Below are positions 44,654-54,557 of a stretch of 64,000 bases of DNA, piece by piece. The DNA comes from JBLIRR01 sp049472395. GTDB taxonomy: Bacteria; SZUA-182; DTGQ01; JBLIRR01. The stretch covers positions 248,001-312,000 of the forward strand of contig JBLIRR010000003.1 in assembly GCA_049472395.1 (NCBI GenBank), written 5' to 3'. Under the pieces are notes generated by a model. That model saw only the letters and a list, made by a program, of their open reading frames with translations. It made no database searches and was not told the origin of the DNA. Position numbers and translations under genes: made by a program. The first letter of the stretch is position 1, and the number at the start of each line of letters is the position of its first letter.

Positions 44654-46366
44654 ATGATAAGCACCATCACTAAAAAACGCTTGCGATTGGGAGATTTACT
44701 CGTCTCCGCCAACAAGATAACCGAGGAGCAACTGCAGGCTGCATTAAAAGACCAGAAGAAAATAGGGGGAAAGCTCGGGTCGGTCCTTATTAAAATGGGC
44801 TTTATCAAAGAAGAGACACTCTTAAAATTTTTATCATGGCAACTGAATGTGCCGGTTGTTGATTTAAATGATATCAAGATCAATAAAGAAGTCATATCAC
44901 TCCTTCCCGAGGAAGTGCTCAAGAGATATCAACTATTGCCCATATCAAAGGAAGGAAAGGTATTGTCCCTAGCAATGACCGATCCCCTTGACATTAACGC
45001 TATCGACGAGGTGATCAGGATAACAAGGCATGAAGTAGAACCTGTAATCACCACAGAGACGGATATGAGGCAGGCACTGGGCAAGGTGTTCAGCAATAAT
45101 ACTCTTTTGGATCAAGCCATAGAGAGCCTCAAAGAGGGATCAGTGGAGTATGTCGATGATGGTGCACAAAACAATGTGAAAGTTGAGGAGCTGCGTGTAT
45201 TTTCTGAAGATACACCGGTTATTAAATTTGTAAATAATTTGTTAATCCAGGCAAACAGGGAAGGCGTAAGCGATTTACACATAGAACCTGACGAGAAGAT
45301 CCTCAGAATACGATTCCGCATAGATGGCATTCTCCATGATGTGCCTGCTCCTCCAAAAAAAATGGAGCCTTTTATTATTTCAAGAATAAAAATAATGGCT
45401 AAAATGGATATTGCCCAAACACGGGTACCACAAGATGGACGGTTTGGCGTGAAGATTGACGATAAGGATATAGGACTCCGTGTCTCTACCTATCCTACTG
45501 TGTTTGGGGAAAATGTCGTTATCAGAATGCTTGATAAAAGCTCATCGAGTTATGGAATAGATGGACTTGGCATTGCAAAAGAGGAACAAAAGACCCTTGC
45601 CTCAGTAATGAAAAAACCCTATGGATTCGTGCTCGCAACAGGTCCCACGGGATCAGGGAAAACAACCACACTCTATGCCCTGTTAAATCATGTCAATTCC
45701 ATAGAAAAAAATATCATTACAATCGAAGACCCGATCGAATATCATCTTAGTCTGATTCGCCAATCTCAGATAAATCCCAAGGCAGGTCTCACCTTCGCAA
45801 ACGGGCTGCGCTCCATACTGCGTCAGGACCCTGATATCATAATGATCGGAGAAATCAGGGACCATGAGACGGCGAACATTGCTATAGAATCTTCCCTTAC
45901 CGGACATCTGGTAATCTCCACGCTCCATACCAATGATGCCGCCTCTGCGATTAATAGGTTAATAGAAATAGGCAACGAACCTTACCTGGTATCATCCTCA
46001 CTCACCGCCGTTATCGGACAGCGCTTAATCAGGACCAATTGCAGTAAATGCAAAGAATCATTTATTCCCTCGGATGAATTTTTAGAAATCCTCGGCCTCA
46101 CCCATCTTAAGAATCCTCGTTTTTATAAGGGAAAGGGGTGCGATCATTGCAGACATTCAGGGTATAAAGGACGCACGGTGATAGCCGAAATATTACTCAT
46201 GAATGATGAAATCAGAAAACTAGCAATGAAGAAAGCATCATCCAGCGAAGTATTGGAAGCTGCTAAAAAAAATGGCATGCGCACTATGAAAGATGATGCT
46301 ATTGCTAAGGCACTTCAGGGAACAATCAACATCAATGAGGCCCTGGGGGTCATTTCATTACATTAA
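44654..46366 (+). CDS. mshE: MSHA/T2SS-type assembly ATPase with MshEN domain
   Basis: The 570-residue hexameric ATPase drives pilus or pseudopilus assembly. Residues 11-34 and 40-63 are two MshEN motifs (RLGDLLV...ITEEQL and KLGSVLI...IKEETL) separated by the standard five residues; the first has Asn in place of the usual Gly. In MshE these motifs bind cyclic di-GMP. The core has Walker A GPTGSGKTTT, Asp box TIEDPIEY, Walker B PDIIMIGEIRD, His box TGHLVISTLHTND and a tetracysteine zinc site (CSKC and CDHC). It is the first gene of the pilus cluster. Confidence 0.9.
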   Translation: MISTITKKRLRLGDLLVSANKITEEQLQAALKDQKKIGGKLGSVLIKMGFIKEETLLKFLSWQLNVPVVDLNDIKINKEVISLLPEEVLKRYQLLPISKEGKVLSLAMTDPLDINAIDEVIRITRHEVEPVITTETDMRQALGKVFSNNTLLDQAIESLKEGSVEYVDDGAQNNVKVEELRVFSEDTPVIKFVNNLLIQANREGVSDLHIEPDEKILRIRFRIDGILHDVPAPPKKMEPFIISRIKIMAKMDIAQTRVPQDGRFGVKIDDKDIGLRVSTYPTVFGENVVIRMLDKSSSSYGIDGLGIAKEEQKTLASVMKKPYGFVLATGPTGSGKTTTLYALLNHVNSIEKNIITIEDPIEYHLSLIRQSQINPKAGLTFANGLRSILRQDPDIIMIGEIRDHETANIAIESSLTGHLVISTLHTNDAASAINRLIEIGNEPYLVSSSLTAVIGQRLIRTNCSKCKESFIPSDEFLEILGLTHLKNPRFYKGKGCDHCRHSGYKGRTVIAEILLMNDEIRKLAMKKASSSEVLEAAKKNGMRTMKDDAIAKALQGTININEALGVISLH

Positions 46367-46392
46367 CGTAATTGCGGGGGAAAAAATTACGT

Positions 46393-47610
46393 ATGCCGAC
46401 ATTTCGGTACGAAGCACAAGCAGAGGACGGGGCCTTCACTAAGGGTACCATCGAGGCTGCCTCTTCTGAGGTGGCATATACCCAACTTGAGCACGCAGGA
46501 TATACTCCCATTTCGCTATCCGAGAAGAGGGATATCCCCCTTTCCTTTGATCTTTCTTTTAATTTTGAGCGAATATCAACAGATGATCTCATATTTTTTA
46601 CCAAACAGCTACGAACAATTATAAAATCGGGTATTCCTTTTTTATCAGGGCTTGAAGCCATCGAAGAGCAGACAGAAAACAAAAAATTAAAAAATATCAT
46701 CTCTACTATCTGTCAAGACGTTGATAAAGGGAACACATTCTCTGCATCCCTTGCCCAGCACCCGAAGGTTTTCCCCGAGGTGTATATCAATATGATTCAA
46801 ACAGGTGAAGTGGGTGGGAAGCTCCAGGATATTCTCGACCGTCTCATCTTTATGCTTGAATTCAATAGAAAAACAAAAGAAAAATTAAAAGCTGCCATGC
46901 GCTATCCCATGTTTGTCATTTTCACCCTCTGCACGGCCTCTATTTTTCTCCTCATTTTTGTTGTCCCGAAATTTGCGGCGATTTTTGAAAAAGCAAAGAT
47001 AGAGCTGCCACTTCCTACGCGCATTATGCTCAGTATGAATAGCCTTGTCCAAAATTACTGGTATTTGGTGCTTACCGGGATTGCGGCCATGAGTATAGCT
47101 TGTTTCTTATACCTGCGGAAGGAATCAGGACGTCTTACCTGGGACCGTCTCAGATTAAAAATTCCAATCCTGGGGCCTCTTTTTTTAAAACTCTATATGT
47201 CACGATTCTCCAAAATCTTAGAAACGCTTCTTCGCAGTGGCATCCCCATAGTAAATGCCCTGGAGGTTGTTGCAGGGACCTTAGGTAATGCATATATTGC
47301 CATGAAATTAGGTGAAATCGCCCAAAGAATAAGCGCCGGCATGGGAGTTATCGAGACCTTTAAGGAGAGCAAGACATTTCCTCCGTTGGTCATTCGTATG
47401 ATCTCAACCGGTGTTGAGACAGGCGCACTCGATGATATGCTGGCGGAGATCACCGACTATTATGAGAGAGATATTGACTATGTCATGGACCGGCTCTCCT
47501 CTCTCATTGAGCCGATTCTCACCGTGACACTGGGGATCATCGTTCTTTTTCTCGCACTTGCCATCTTCCTGCCCTGGTGGGATATGTTAAAAGCTATCAA
47601 AGGAGGTTGA
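46393..47610 (+). CDS. mshG: Inner-membrane platform protein (GspF/PilC/MshG)
   Basis: The product is about 405 residues from the ATG at 46393 (MPTFRYEAQAEDGAF, the usual family start). It has two GspF domains with three transmembrane segments: ~170-195, ~215-235 and C-terminal ~375-400. Family motifs include FFTKQLRTIIKSGIPFLSGL and MIQTGEVGGKL. It anchors the assembly ATPase to the membrane and works with the PilM/N/O-like proteins encoded downstream. It lies 26 nt after mshE. Confidence 0.9.
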   Translation: MPTFRYEAQAEDGAFTKGTIEAASSEVAYTQLEHAGYTPISLSEKRDIPLSFDLSFNFERISTDDLIFFTKQLRTIIKSGIPFLSGLEAIEEQTENKKLKNIISTICQDVDKGNTFSASLAQHPKVFPEVYINMIQTGEVGGKLQDILDRLIFMLEFNRKTKEKLKAAMRYPMFVIFTLCTASIFLLIFVVPKFAAIFEKAKIELPLPTRIMLSMNSLVQNYWYLVLTGIAAMSIACFLYLRKESGRLTWDRLRLKIPILGPLFLKLYMSRFSKILETLLRSGIPIVNALEVVAGTLGNAYIAMKLGEIAQRISAGMGVIETFKESKTFPPLVIRMISTGVETGALDDMLAEITDYYERDIDYVMDRLSSLIEPILTVTLGIIVLFLALAIFLPWWDMLKAIKGG

Positions 47611-47743
47611 TAAAAAAAATTACAAAATTGAAATTTTTTTTCAAAAAACACCGAAGTTCTTTTTTAAGAATTCCGATTTAATAGCAAGGTGATTTTATAT
47701 TTATTCACCAATCTCTTAACTTATACTAAAAGGAGGTATAAAT

Positions 47744-48145
47744 ATGGATCAAAAAAGGGAGATGGGCACAAATAATAAGGGCTTTACACTCATCGAGCTC
47801 ATCATGGTCATTGTTGTGCTCGCAATACTGGCTGCAACTGCAGTTCCGAAATATTTTTCCTTGAAAACCGATGCACAAGAGGCGGTAGCTGATGGGATTA
47901 CGGCAAATTTGAGAGGAGCAGTGACTATCCTTTACTCCAAAAACCTTATCGGAGGGACCAATGGCGAAGCATATAACATGCTCGATGTTATGTCAAGCTC
48001 TAATATTGATGGGGTTGACAGCACCGCATGTACCTCATCCGTTTTCACCGCGACTATAGGAGGGCAAGCGTATCAATGGACCTGGGATACCTCAGCTGAT
48101 CTTCCCAATGCTCCCGGAAGCGTGAGTAATTGGACTGCTCTATAA
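47744..48145 (+). CDS. Major type IV pilin / pseudopilin
   Basis: The 133-residue prepilin has leader MDQKREMGTNNKG, cleavage before FTLIELIMVIVV, Glu at +5, and a hydrophobic helix. The ribosome-binding site AAAGGAGGT is the strongest in the cluster, as expected for the most abundant subunit. The body is short and ends WTAL; there is no paired-cysteine loop (one Cys near TACTSS). Position right after ATPase and platform genes parallels mshA/mshB. A GspG-like major pseudopilin is an alternative reading. Confidence 0.85.
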   Translation: MDQKREMGTNNKGFTLIELIMVIVVLAILAATAVPKYFSLKTDAQEAVADGITANLRGAVTILYSKNLIGGTNGEAYNMLDVMSSSNIDGVDSTACTSSVFTATIGGQAYQWTWDTSADLPNAPGSVSNWTAL

Positions 48146-48151
48146 CATGCA

Positions 48152-50563
48152 ATGAAATGTGGGGATGTTAAAGTAAAGAAAAAAGTACTTATTTTCATAT
48201 TGCTTTTACTTATATGTGTCCTTTACTTTCATGACATTCTTACAGGTCACTATATTTTTACCGAGAGGGACCTGGCTGTTTTTTTCATACCGCCGCGTAT
48301 CCTGTGGTCTGGTATGATCAAAAATAGACAGGTCCCTCTCTGGAACCCCTATTGCTATTGCGGACAGCCTTTTTTTGCCTCTCTTCAGCCCGGCATGCTC
48401 TATCCCCTTAATATCCTCTTACTCATTATGCCCTTTGATTGTGCCTTCAATGCAATCATCATACTGCACTTTCTCCTCGCCGGATGGTTTACCTATATGC
48501 TCATTAAGGCACTTGACGGCACTGATACAGGGGCACTGCTCGGCGCCATCACCTTTATGCTCAGCGGTTATCTCCTCTCCATTCATAATCTCCTCATACA
48601 TCTGCTCTCTATCACCTGGCTTCCCCTCATACTCTTAAGTTATTATAAATACATAAAAAAAGCAGAAATAAAGTATACTATATACGCTTCGATCTTTTTA
48701 ACGCTCATGTTTTTGGGAGGAGCAGTGGAGATTGTGTATGGGACCTTTCTGCTTCTTTGTGCTCTTATTCTCTTCAAAGATCCTTTCGGGACAGGCGCAC
48801 ATTCTGTCTCCTTTAGACAAAAAACCGCATTCCTCGCCCTCACGGGAGCATGTTTCATCTGCCTTTCTGCGGTGCAACTTATTCCTTTCCTTGAAATGGC
48901 CTTTCACTCCATTCGTTCAGGGGGGCTTACCTATAAAGAGGCGATTATCTGGTCTCTCTCTCCAAAAGACTTACTACAATTTTTTCTCCCCGACCTCTAT
49001 GGTTCTACATTAACTTCCCAAAAATACTGGCAGCATCAAAATTGGCTCAAGACAATATATATGGGATGTATTCCCTTTGCCCTCTCCCTCTTTTTTATCC
49101 TTGAAAAAAAAAGAAAAGCGCTTCCGCCTTTGCTCATTATGGCTCTTTCTATTCTATTGGCCTTAGGAGGGTATACTGCCCTCTATCCGATTCTGTTTCG
49201 TTATATTCCCTTTCTTAATACCATTCGATATCCGGTCAAATTTCTCTTTCTCTTCATTTTCTTTCTCTCTGTCATGGCCGGTATCGGCTATAACAGTTTC
49301 TGCCGTCTGAATGAGAAAAAGAGCAAAGCAGCCGGCACTATGGTGTATGGTCTCATTATCGTGAGTATCATCACTGCCTTATTATGGAGTTTTATGACAG
49401 TCTATCATCATCCGATTAAAGCATTTTTAGAATTAAAGGGATTTATACCGCCTCATTATAATGATATCTCTATAAACATGCATAATATGAAACGCTTCCT
49501 CCTTTTCTGTTCCCTTCTCGGGCCCACCTTAATCTTCGGATGGGGCCATCCAAGAAAAAGAGCTCTCTTTTTTACGCTCATTATGGCGTTGTTATCAGCT
49601 GACCTCTTTTGTGCCAATAAAGGATTTTATGATAAATATGAGGCAGAATCCTTCCACAGGCCTTCGGAAGCCATAAACTTCTTGAAAAAAGACCTTAACC
49701 TTTTCAGAATCATCACTGCTCCGAAAACCGTCCATGCATCCGTTGGTTCTCAGGGCCTATGCCAAGATCAGGTGAAAGTATATAAGGAAAGGGTCATGCC
49801 CGGTTTTAATCTGGAGCCTCGCATATCCTCTATTGAGGGGAGCGAAGTGATACGACTTACCTATTATAACCGTATTCTCGGCCTCATAATGACTGCTCCG
49901 CGGACAGACAGCACAAATCTTCTCAGTTTGTGTAATGTGAAATATATACTCTCCCGTTACGATCTCGACTCAGATGAATTAGAGCTTGCGAAAAATATTT
50001 CGGAGGATGATATGGCGCAGGGGGCCTTGAAAATTTATCAGAATAAGAGTGTATATCCGCGAGCGTTTCTTGTGGGAGACTATCGCATTGTAACCGAAGA
50101 GAAAGAGTATAAAAGGATACTTGAGAGAAAAAATTTTAATCCTTACGAATTAGTCCTCCTTGATAGGGACCCGTGGGCTGAAAAATCACCCATTGGAACG
50201 AAAACAATGCTGCCATCTTATAATAAGAAAGAGAACGTCACAATAACAGAGTATCAGCCGAACAGAGTAGAAATAGAGGTGGCGGTGGGGAAGCCGAAGC
50301 TTTTATTTCTCAGTGATAGTTATTATCCCGGGTGGAAGGTATATATAGATGGCGTCAAGGACACCATCTACCGGGCAAATTATGCCTTTCGCGCAGTTGC
50401 TCTTGCGCCGGGAACCCACACGATCGAATTCGTATATCAACCAATGAGCTTCATCATTGGCGCCTTCATGACTCTGCTTACCCTGATCCTCGCCATCGGA
50501 GTTCTTGCCGGCCGCAAAAATTTCCTCATCAAGCTCAATGCCTCAGCAGCAATGGAAGGATAA
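48152..50563 (+). CDS. YfhO-family multi-spanning membrane protein
   Basis: The 803-residue product has about twelve transmembrane helices and the YfhO hallmark region near the N-terminus (RDLAVFFIPPR, then MPLWNPY-type VPLWNPYCYCGQPFFASLQPG). A soluble C-terminal part follows (LLFLSDSYYPGWKVYIDG, YRANYAFRAVALAPGTHTIEFVYQP) before a last helix. YfhO proteins are GT-C-like and linked to glycosylation of envelope polymers in Gram-positive bacteria. Its place between the major pilin and minor pseudopilin genes hints at pilin or surface glycosylation, but that is inference. The gene begins 6 nt after the pilin stop. Confidence 0.85.
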   Translation: MKCGDVKVKKKVLIFILLLLICVLYFHDILTGHYIFTERDLAVFFIPPRILWSGMIKNRQVPLWNPYCYCGQPFFASLQPGMLYPLNILLLIMPFDCAFNAIIILHFLLAGWFTYMLIKALDGTDTGALLGAITFMLSGYLLSIHNLLIHLLSITWLPLILLSYYKYIKKAEIKYTIYASIFLTLMFLGGAVEIVYGTFLLLCALILFKDPFGTGAHSVSFRQKTAFLALTGACFICLSAVQLIPFLEMAFHSIRSGGLTYKEAIIWSLSPKDLLQFFLPDLYGSTLTSQKYWQHQNWLKTIYMGCIPFALSLFFILEKKRKALPPLLIMALSILLALGGYTALYPILFRYIPFLNTIRYPVKFLFLFIFFLSVMAGIGYNSFCRLNEKKSKAAGTMVYGLIIVSIITALLWSFMTVYHHPIKAFLELKGFIPPHYNDISINMHNMKRFLLFCSLLGPTLIFGWGHPRKRALFFTLIMALLSADLFCANKGFYDKYEAESFHRPSEAINFLKKDLNLFRIITAPKTVHASVGSQGLCQDQVKVYKERVMPGFNLEPRISSIEGSEVIRLTYYNRILGLIMTAPRTDSTNLLSLCNVKYILSRYDLDSDELELAKNISEDDMAQGALKIYQNKSVYPRAFLVGDYRIVTEEKEYKRILERKNFNPYELVLLDRDPWAEKSPIGTKTMLPSYNKKENVTITEYQPNRVEIEVAVGKPKLLFLSDSYYPGWKVYIDGVKDTIYRANYAFRAVALAPGTHTIEFVYQPMSFIIGAFMTLLTLILAIGVLAGRKNFLIKLNASAAMEG

Positions 50564-50568
50564 GGCAC

Positions 50569-50970
50569 ATGGCAGATTCATATGCGCATAATAATTATGG
50601 TTTTACATTTATAGAGATAATAATGATAATTGTTATTATAGGTATATTTTCATATGCTTCTTTATATCGTTATGATAGTGATGATTTTGAGCTCGAGACA
50701 GCTGCGAGCCACATCGAAGCATATCTTCGATACTCACAGGCAAAAGCCATGAGCGAGCATACGCAGGTAAGCATATCCTTTAATTCAGACGCCAAGGGAT
50801 GGTATTTCACCGTCCTCGGAGAACACTATTATATCCCCCCTCACGTCTCCCTCTCTTTTTCTCCCATAAGCTTCAACTCACTCGGAGAAGCAGTAGATCA
50901 CGGTTCTATCACCATTGGAGATATTACCATTACCATGGAACAGATGACGGGAAAAATACGACGGATATAG
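50569..50970 (+). CDS. Minor pseudopilin, GspH/MshC type
   Basis: The 133-residue product from the ATG at 50569, just after YfhO, has a type III signal NNYGFTFIEIIMIIVIIG with Glu at +5. The body is a GspH-like beta domain (AASHIEAYLRYSQAKAMSEH, a typical GspH segment). A longer frame starting in YfhO is not credible. Predicted to belong to the tip complex of the pilus or pseudopilus. Confidence 0.82.
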   Translation: MADSYAHNNYGFTFIEIIMIIVIIGIFSYASLYRYDSDDFELETAASHIEAYLRYSQAKAMSEHTQVSISFNSDAKGWYFTVLGEHYYIPPHVSLSFSPISFNSLGEAVDHGSITIGDITITMEQMTGKIRRI

Positions 50971-50972
50971 CC

Positions 50973-51416
50973 ATGCATACACGAATACAACGATGGAAAC
51001 ACAGGCTGCTCAATGAGAAGGGTTTAACCCTCATCGAATTGATCATCTTTATTGTGGTCTCAAGCATTATCTCAGTAGGATTAATGGGGGTATATGTGTC
51101 GCTGGTTACAAATGCCGTAACGATTGAATCCCTCGCCCAGGCTAATTATTTGGGCCAGCAAAAACTGGAAGAATTAACCAAATTCTCCTTCGTGGACTCC
51201 AACCTGGTGATCCAGGACTATACTTATGAACCCGCTGCTGGCACAGGCTATGAGTGGTCGTGGAAGGTGGAATACGTGGATGGCAATTCACTCCTCTCCT
51301 CTGCCTCGGATACCAAATATAAAAAGATTACCGTTAAGGTGAGGGATTCAGGCGGCACAGAGCTTGAGTATTATACCTTAGTGACCAAACGATTCATGGA
51401 TGTACCGGGAGGATAA
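50973..51416 (+). CDS. Minor pseudopilin, GspI/MshD type
   Basis: The start at 50973, two bases after the previous stop, gives a 147-residue prepilin: leader with LLNEKG, then LTLIELIIFIVVSS with Leu rather than Phe at +1 and Glu at +5. The body contains QKLEELTKF, a GspI/PilV-type feature. Upstream in-frame ATGs lie within the previous gene and would remove the leader. Confidence 0.8.
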   Translation: MHTRIQRWKHRLLNEKGLTLIELIIFIVVSSIISVGLMGVYVSLVTNAVTIESLAQANYLGQQKLEELTKFSFVDSNLVIQDYTYEPAAGTGYEWSWKVEYVDGNSLLSSASDTKYKKITVKVRDSGGTELEYYTLVTKRFMDVPGG

Positions 51417-51421
51417 ATAAG

Positions 51422-51973
51422 GTGCGGGACGAGCAGGGATTTACCTTAATAGAAATCATAATGGTTATTGTCACTATCGGCCTCCTCTCGATCTTTAGTC
51501 TTCAGTTTTTCTCGCATGCTTCCCATACCTATGCCCTCATAAAAGGACAAAATATGATCTATCATGAGGCGGTTACGGCTATGGAACGGATGAGCCGCGA
51601 GATCAGGGATGCAGTTTCAATTGAAGAGATAGCATCGGGAAAGATAAAAATCTTAAAAGCCCATGGGACACCCCTGGATTCTCATCTCTATGTAACTTTT
51701 CTCCTCGACAATGGCACTCTTAAACGCGGTAGCACTACGACAGCTGCGGATCCTGCCACTTACACCGCATTGGCAGAGAATGTCAAGACAAATGGATTTA
51801 TCGTAAGTAACCCTTCAGGTGATGAGATTGAGTTAACACTTGAGCTTTCCCATTCATCGGAAGGAAATTTCAGTATTCATAGTAAGATCTATCCGAAAAA
51901 TAATCCTTTTCCTGTAGGGTTCGCATATTGCGGGAGAAATTTTGATGGCGACTGGGAAGAAATTATTCAATAG
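51422..51973 (+). CDS. Minor pseudopilin, GspJ/MshO type
   Basis: The 183-residue prepilin starts with GTG at 51422 and has a very short leader (MRDEQG) before FTLIEIIMVIVTIG. The body has MERMSREIRDAVSI, characteristic of GspJ/PilW-type minor pilins. The last 29 bases overlap the next gene in another frame, showing tight packing and probable translational coupling. Confidence 0.82.
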   Translation: MRDEQGFTLIEIIMVIVTIGLLSIFSLQFFSHASHTYALIKGQNMIYHEAVTAMERMSREIRDAVSIEEIASGKIKILKAHGTPLDSHLYVTFLLDNGTLKRGSTTTAADPATYTALAENVKTNGFIVSNPSGDEIELTLELSHSSEGNFSIHSKIYPKNNPFPVGFAYCGRNFDGDWEEIIQ

Positions 51974-52754
51974 GAAAAGACCATATGGAGAAAGCGGCGC
52001 TGTTCTCATAACTCTTATTGTGATTATGGTCATCTTCGGTTTAATGATAGCCGTATTCTCAACTCACATGACATCAAAACGTCTGACTGAGCCCCTGTCC
52101 ATACAATCGACCCAGGCTCTCTATATAGCACAGGCAGGAATCGAATGGGCCATTCGATATGCGACAGACAGATTCGGCGAGTTTACGACTGATCCGAACA
52201 CCGTTTTGCCGGGGATTGTTGTGAAGGATTTTACCAGGGGCAGATTCAGCATTGACTATGATTCGCAAAACGGCGTCCTCACCTCGACCGGTCAGGTCGG
52301 CACAGCGCAAAGAAAGATCAGTCTCTCCTCATTTCTCAATTATATTGCCATCGGCACGGAGCTTGACCTCATACCGACTAACCCTCCCTGCCAGGGAGCA
52401 ACCGGAGCTGATCAGAAAAACCTCCACGTGCCCTTTTCTAATTATTATGATCAGGACATCTATATTTTCCAGATTGATGTGGCAAAAATAAATTCACCTG
52501 CTCAGCTCAACGAAATTAATTTTGACACCACATTAGTGTGGGAGGATAAGAAATATAATCTCTCAGTCGACCCGGACAATCCCTCAGCCCTTTCCATATC
52601 AACCTTCACGATGGTGCCAGGCCCTCTGACCGTAAGCTTTAACTGTCAAACAGCCCCTGAAGTTCTGGGAACGTGGTATATTACCATTCATTATTCAATG
52701 CAAAGCGACCTGTCGGACCCCTTAACAAAGCTTTTTACCATCACGATAATCTAG
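51945..52754 (+). CDS. GspK/PilX/MshP-type minor pilin
   Basis: The product is about 269 residues from the ATG at 51945. The leader ends GESG and is followed by AVLITLIVIMVIFGLM without Glu at +5, as usual for GspK/PilX/MshP tip subunits. Then comes the conserved STQALYIAQAGIEWAI helix. The C-terminal half is a long beta-rich domain of unknown type. It overlaps the GspJ-like gene by 29 bases. Confidence 0.78.
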   Translation: MATGKKLFNRKRPYGESGAVLITLIVIMVIFGLMIAVFSTHMTSKRLTEPLSIQSTQALYIAQAGIEWAIRYATDRFGEFTTDPNTVLPGIVVKDFTRGRFSIDYDSQNGVLTSTGQVGTAQRKISLSSFLNYIAIGTELDLIPTNPPCQGATGADQKNLHVPFSNYYDQDIYIFQIDVAKINSPAQLNEINFDTTLVWEDKKYNLSVDPDNPSALSISTFTMVPGPLTVSFNCQTAPEVLGTWYITIHYSMQSDLSDPLTKLFTITII

Positions 52755-52915
52755 TTCTCCGGAAAAGAAAAAACTAACGGAACAGGACACCATATTTTAT
52801 TGAGGACAAAACTTTTCTAGAAAACTATATAATCGTGCATGATGACATATCCCTTATATGACGAATAAGAAAAAGGGGGGTACTCTTTATATAGCGTTTG
52901 ATTTGCGAGGGAAAG

Positions 52916-54547
52916 ATGCTTAATGGATCACATATAAGTATTGGGCTTGATATTGGCACCGATTCCATCAAATATGTCACACTGAAAAAAACCGGGAGCT
53001 CACCTCGCCTTCTCTCCTATGGAATAACCTCCATCCACCACCTGAAAGAGAGGCCCTTAGAGCAAAAAATGCCTGAGCTTGTAAAAATCCTTACAGCTCT
53101 CCTTAGTGATGAAACGGATAAAGCATCCGTCTATACTGCCGTGTCAGGCTCAGACGTCGTTATAAAGGGCTTTACTATTGCTCCCATGGGAAAATCCAAA
53201 TTCAGTAAAGCTGTCTTTCTGGCAAGCCAAAAGCATATTCCCTTCCCCTTGAATGAAGCGATTGTTGATTTCAAAGTGCTGGGCGATAGAGAAGAAAAAA
53301 AAATAATAAAAAAAGAAGTCCTCATTGCAGCTGCGGCCAAAAAACTTATTGAAAGCCATATTACTCTTCTTAAAAATGCCTCCTTACAGATAGGGGGAAT
53401 TACTGCTCTTCCTTTTGCTTACTGGAATTTGATGAAAATTACCCGATCAAAGCATCAAAATTTCGTATTAATAGATATAGGAGCAGAATCGGCAACGATA
53501 AATATCTTCGAAAATAATGCGTTACAATTCTCACGGGAGATTATTACGGCAGGGGAAAGTATTACCGAAGCCATCAAATCTTCGAATGCCTCTACCTTCG
53601 AGGAGGCAGAAAATCTAAAAAAGCAGTATGGGCTTGCGCATCAAAGTGAAAGAGAGGATATTTACAACGCGATTATACCGGTTATCGCCAGGCTGGTAAA
53701 AGAAATTCAGAAATCCTTTTCCTTTTACCAGCAGAGCCATCCCTTATATTTTACAAAAAAAGTATACCTGGCAGGTGGAACCGCTCAACTTACCGGCCTT
53801 CCTGAAATCCTCGGGGAAGAGATGGAAATGGATATAGAGATTATAAATCCCTTTGCACATATAAAAATAAAACCATCCTCGATTGATATTTCCACGCTCA
53901 ATGAAAGGGCCCCTTTATACTCAACCGCTGTTGGATTGGCATTAGGACGACGGGAAGAAATTGATCTACTTCCCCCTGAAATCAGACAACAAAAAATTAT
54001 GACCCTGATTGTTCCTTATGTGCGGATCTTCGTCGTATTTGCGCTCATTTTACTCGCCCTCTTCTCTTGGGATATAGTTATGCAGGTAAAGCATAAACAA
54101 CGAGCGCTCGATATATGGACATGGTCACTTAAGAGTCTCACACCTAAAAAGGTCTCTGAAAGCCCGCCAAAGGAATACACGACCATAAAAAAAATCATGG
54201 AACGCATAAAGAAGCGGGAAATAGATCTTTTTGTGCTTAAAGAGATTACCACTCTTGTACCGCACTCTATTGTACTCAATAGTCTTTCTCTTACTGCTCC
54301 CGATCAATCAATGAGCGATATACCACGATCTTCCGCAGGAGACCCTCCCCAAAAGAAATCAGGCACTTTCAGTATGCAAGGTGTCATAGTGGATGAGAGG
54401 ATCACCCATGAGTTTGAACTGCTTCAATTTTTGGTAACCTTAGATTCATCGCCTTTTTTAAAAAATCCGACACTCGTATCCAAAGCAGAAACGACTTTAA
54501 AGGGAAAAGATGTGCTAAAATTCTCACTTCATTGTGATTTGGAATGA
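52916..54547 (+). CDS. PilM-PilN-type fusion (MshI/GspL-like)
   Basis: The 543-residue product from the ATG at 52916 follows GCGAGGGAAAG. Residues 1-340 are an actin-like PilM fold (SIGLDIGTDSIKYV, VLIDIGAESATINIFEN, VYLAGGTAQLTGLPEIL). Residues ~365-390 form a transmembrane helix. The rest is a PilN-like periplasmic segment (LKEITTLVPHSIVLNSLSLT). It would bridge the cytosolic ATPase with the periplasmic PilO/PilP-like subunits encoded next. Confidence 0.85.
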   Translation: MLNGSHISIGLDIGTDSIKYVTLKKTGSSPRLLSYGITSIHHLKERPLEQKMPELVKILTALLSDETDKASVYTAVSGSDVVIKGFTIAPMGKSKFSKAVFLASQKHIPFPLNEAIVDFKVLGDREEKKIIKKEVLIAAAAKKLIESHITLLKNASLQIGGITALPFAYWNLMKITRSKHQNFVLIDIGAESATINIFENNALQFSREIITAGESITEAIKSSNASTFEEAENLKKQYGLAHQSEREDIYNAIIPVIARLVKEIQKSFSFYQQSHPLYFTKKVYLAGGTAQLTGLPEILGEEMEMDIEIINPFAHIKIKPSSIDISTLNERAPLYSTAVGLALGRREEIDLLPPEIRQQKIMTLIVPYVRIFVVFALILLALFSWDIVMQVKHKQRALDIWTWSLKSLTPKKVSESPPKEYTTIKKIMERIKKREIDLFVLKEITTLVPHSIVLNSLSLTAPDQSMSDIPRSSAGDPPQKKSGTFSMQGVIVDERITHEFELLQFLVTLDSSPFLKNPTLVSKAETTLKGKDVLKFSLHCDLE

Positions 54548-54557
54548 GGGGCATAGG

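Noticed and set aside
46372..46392. A TTG start giving seven extra residues on the platform protein
   Set aside because: MPTFRYEAQAEDGAF from the ATG at 46393 is the normal start of this family.
50332..50568. An N-terminal extension of the GspH-like pseudopilin overlapping YfhO
   Set aside because: The extension is out of frame with YfhO, has basic antisense-like composition, and would bury the prepilin leader.
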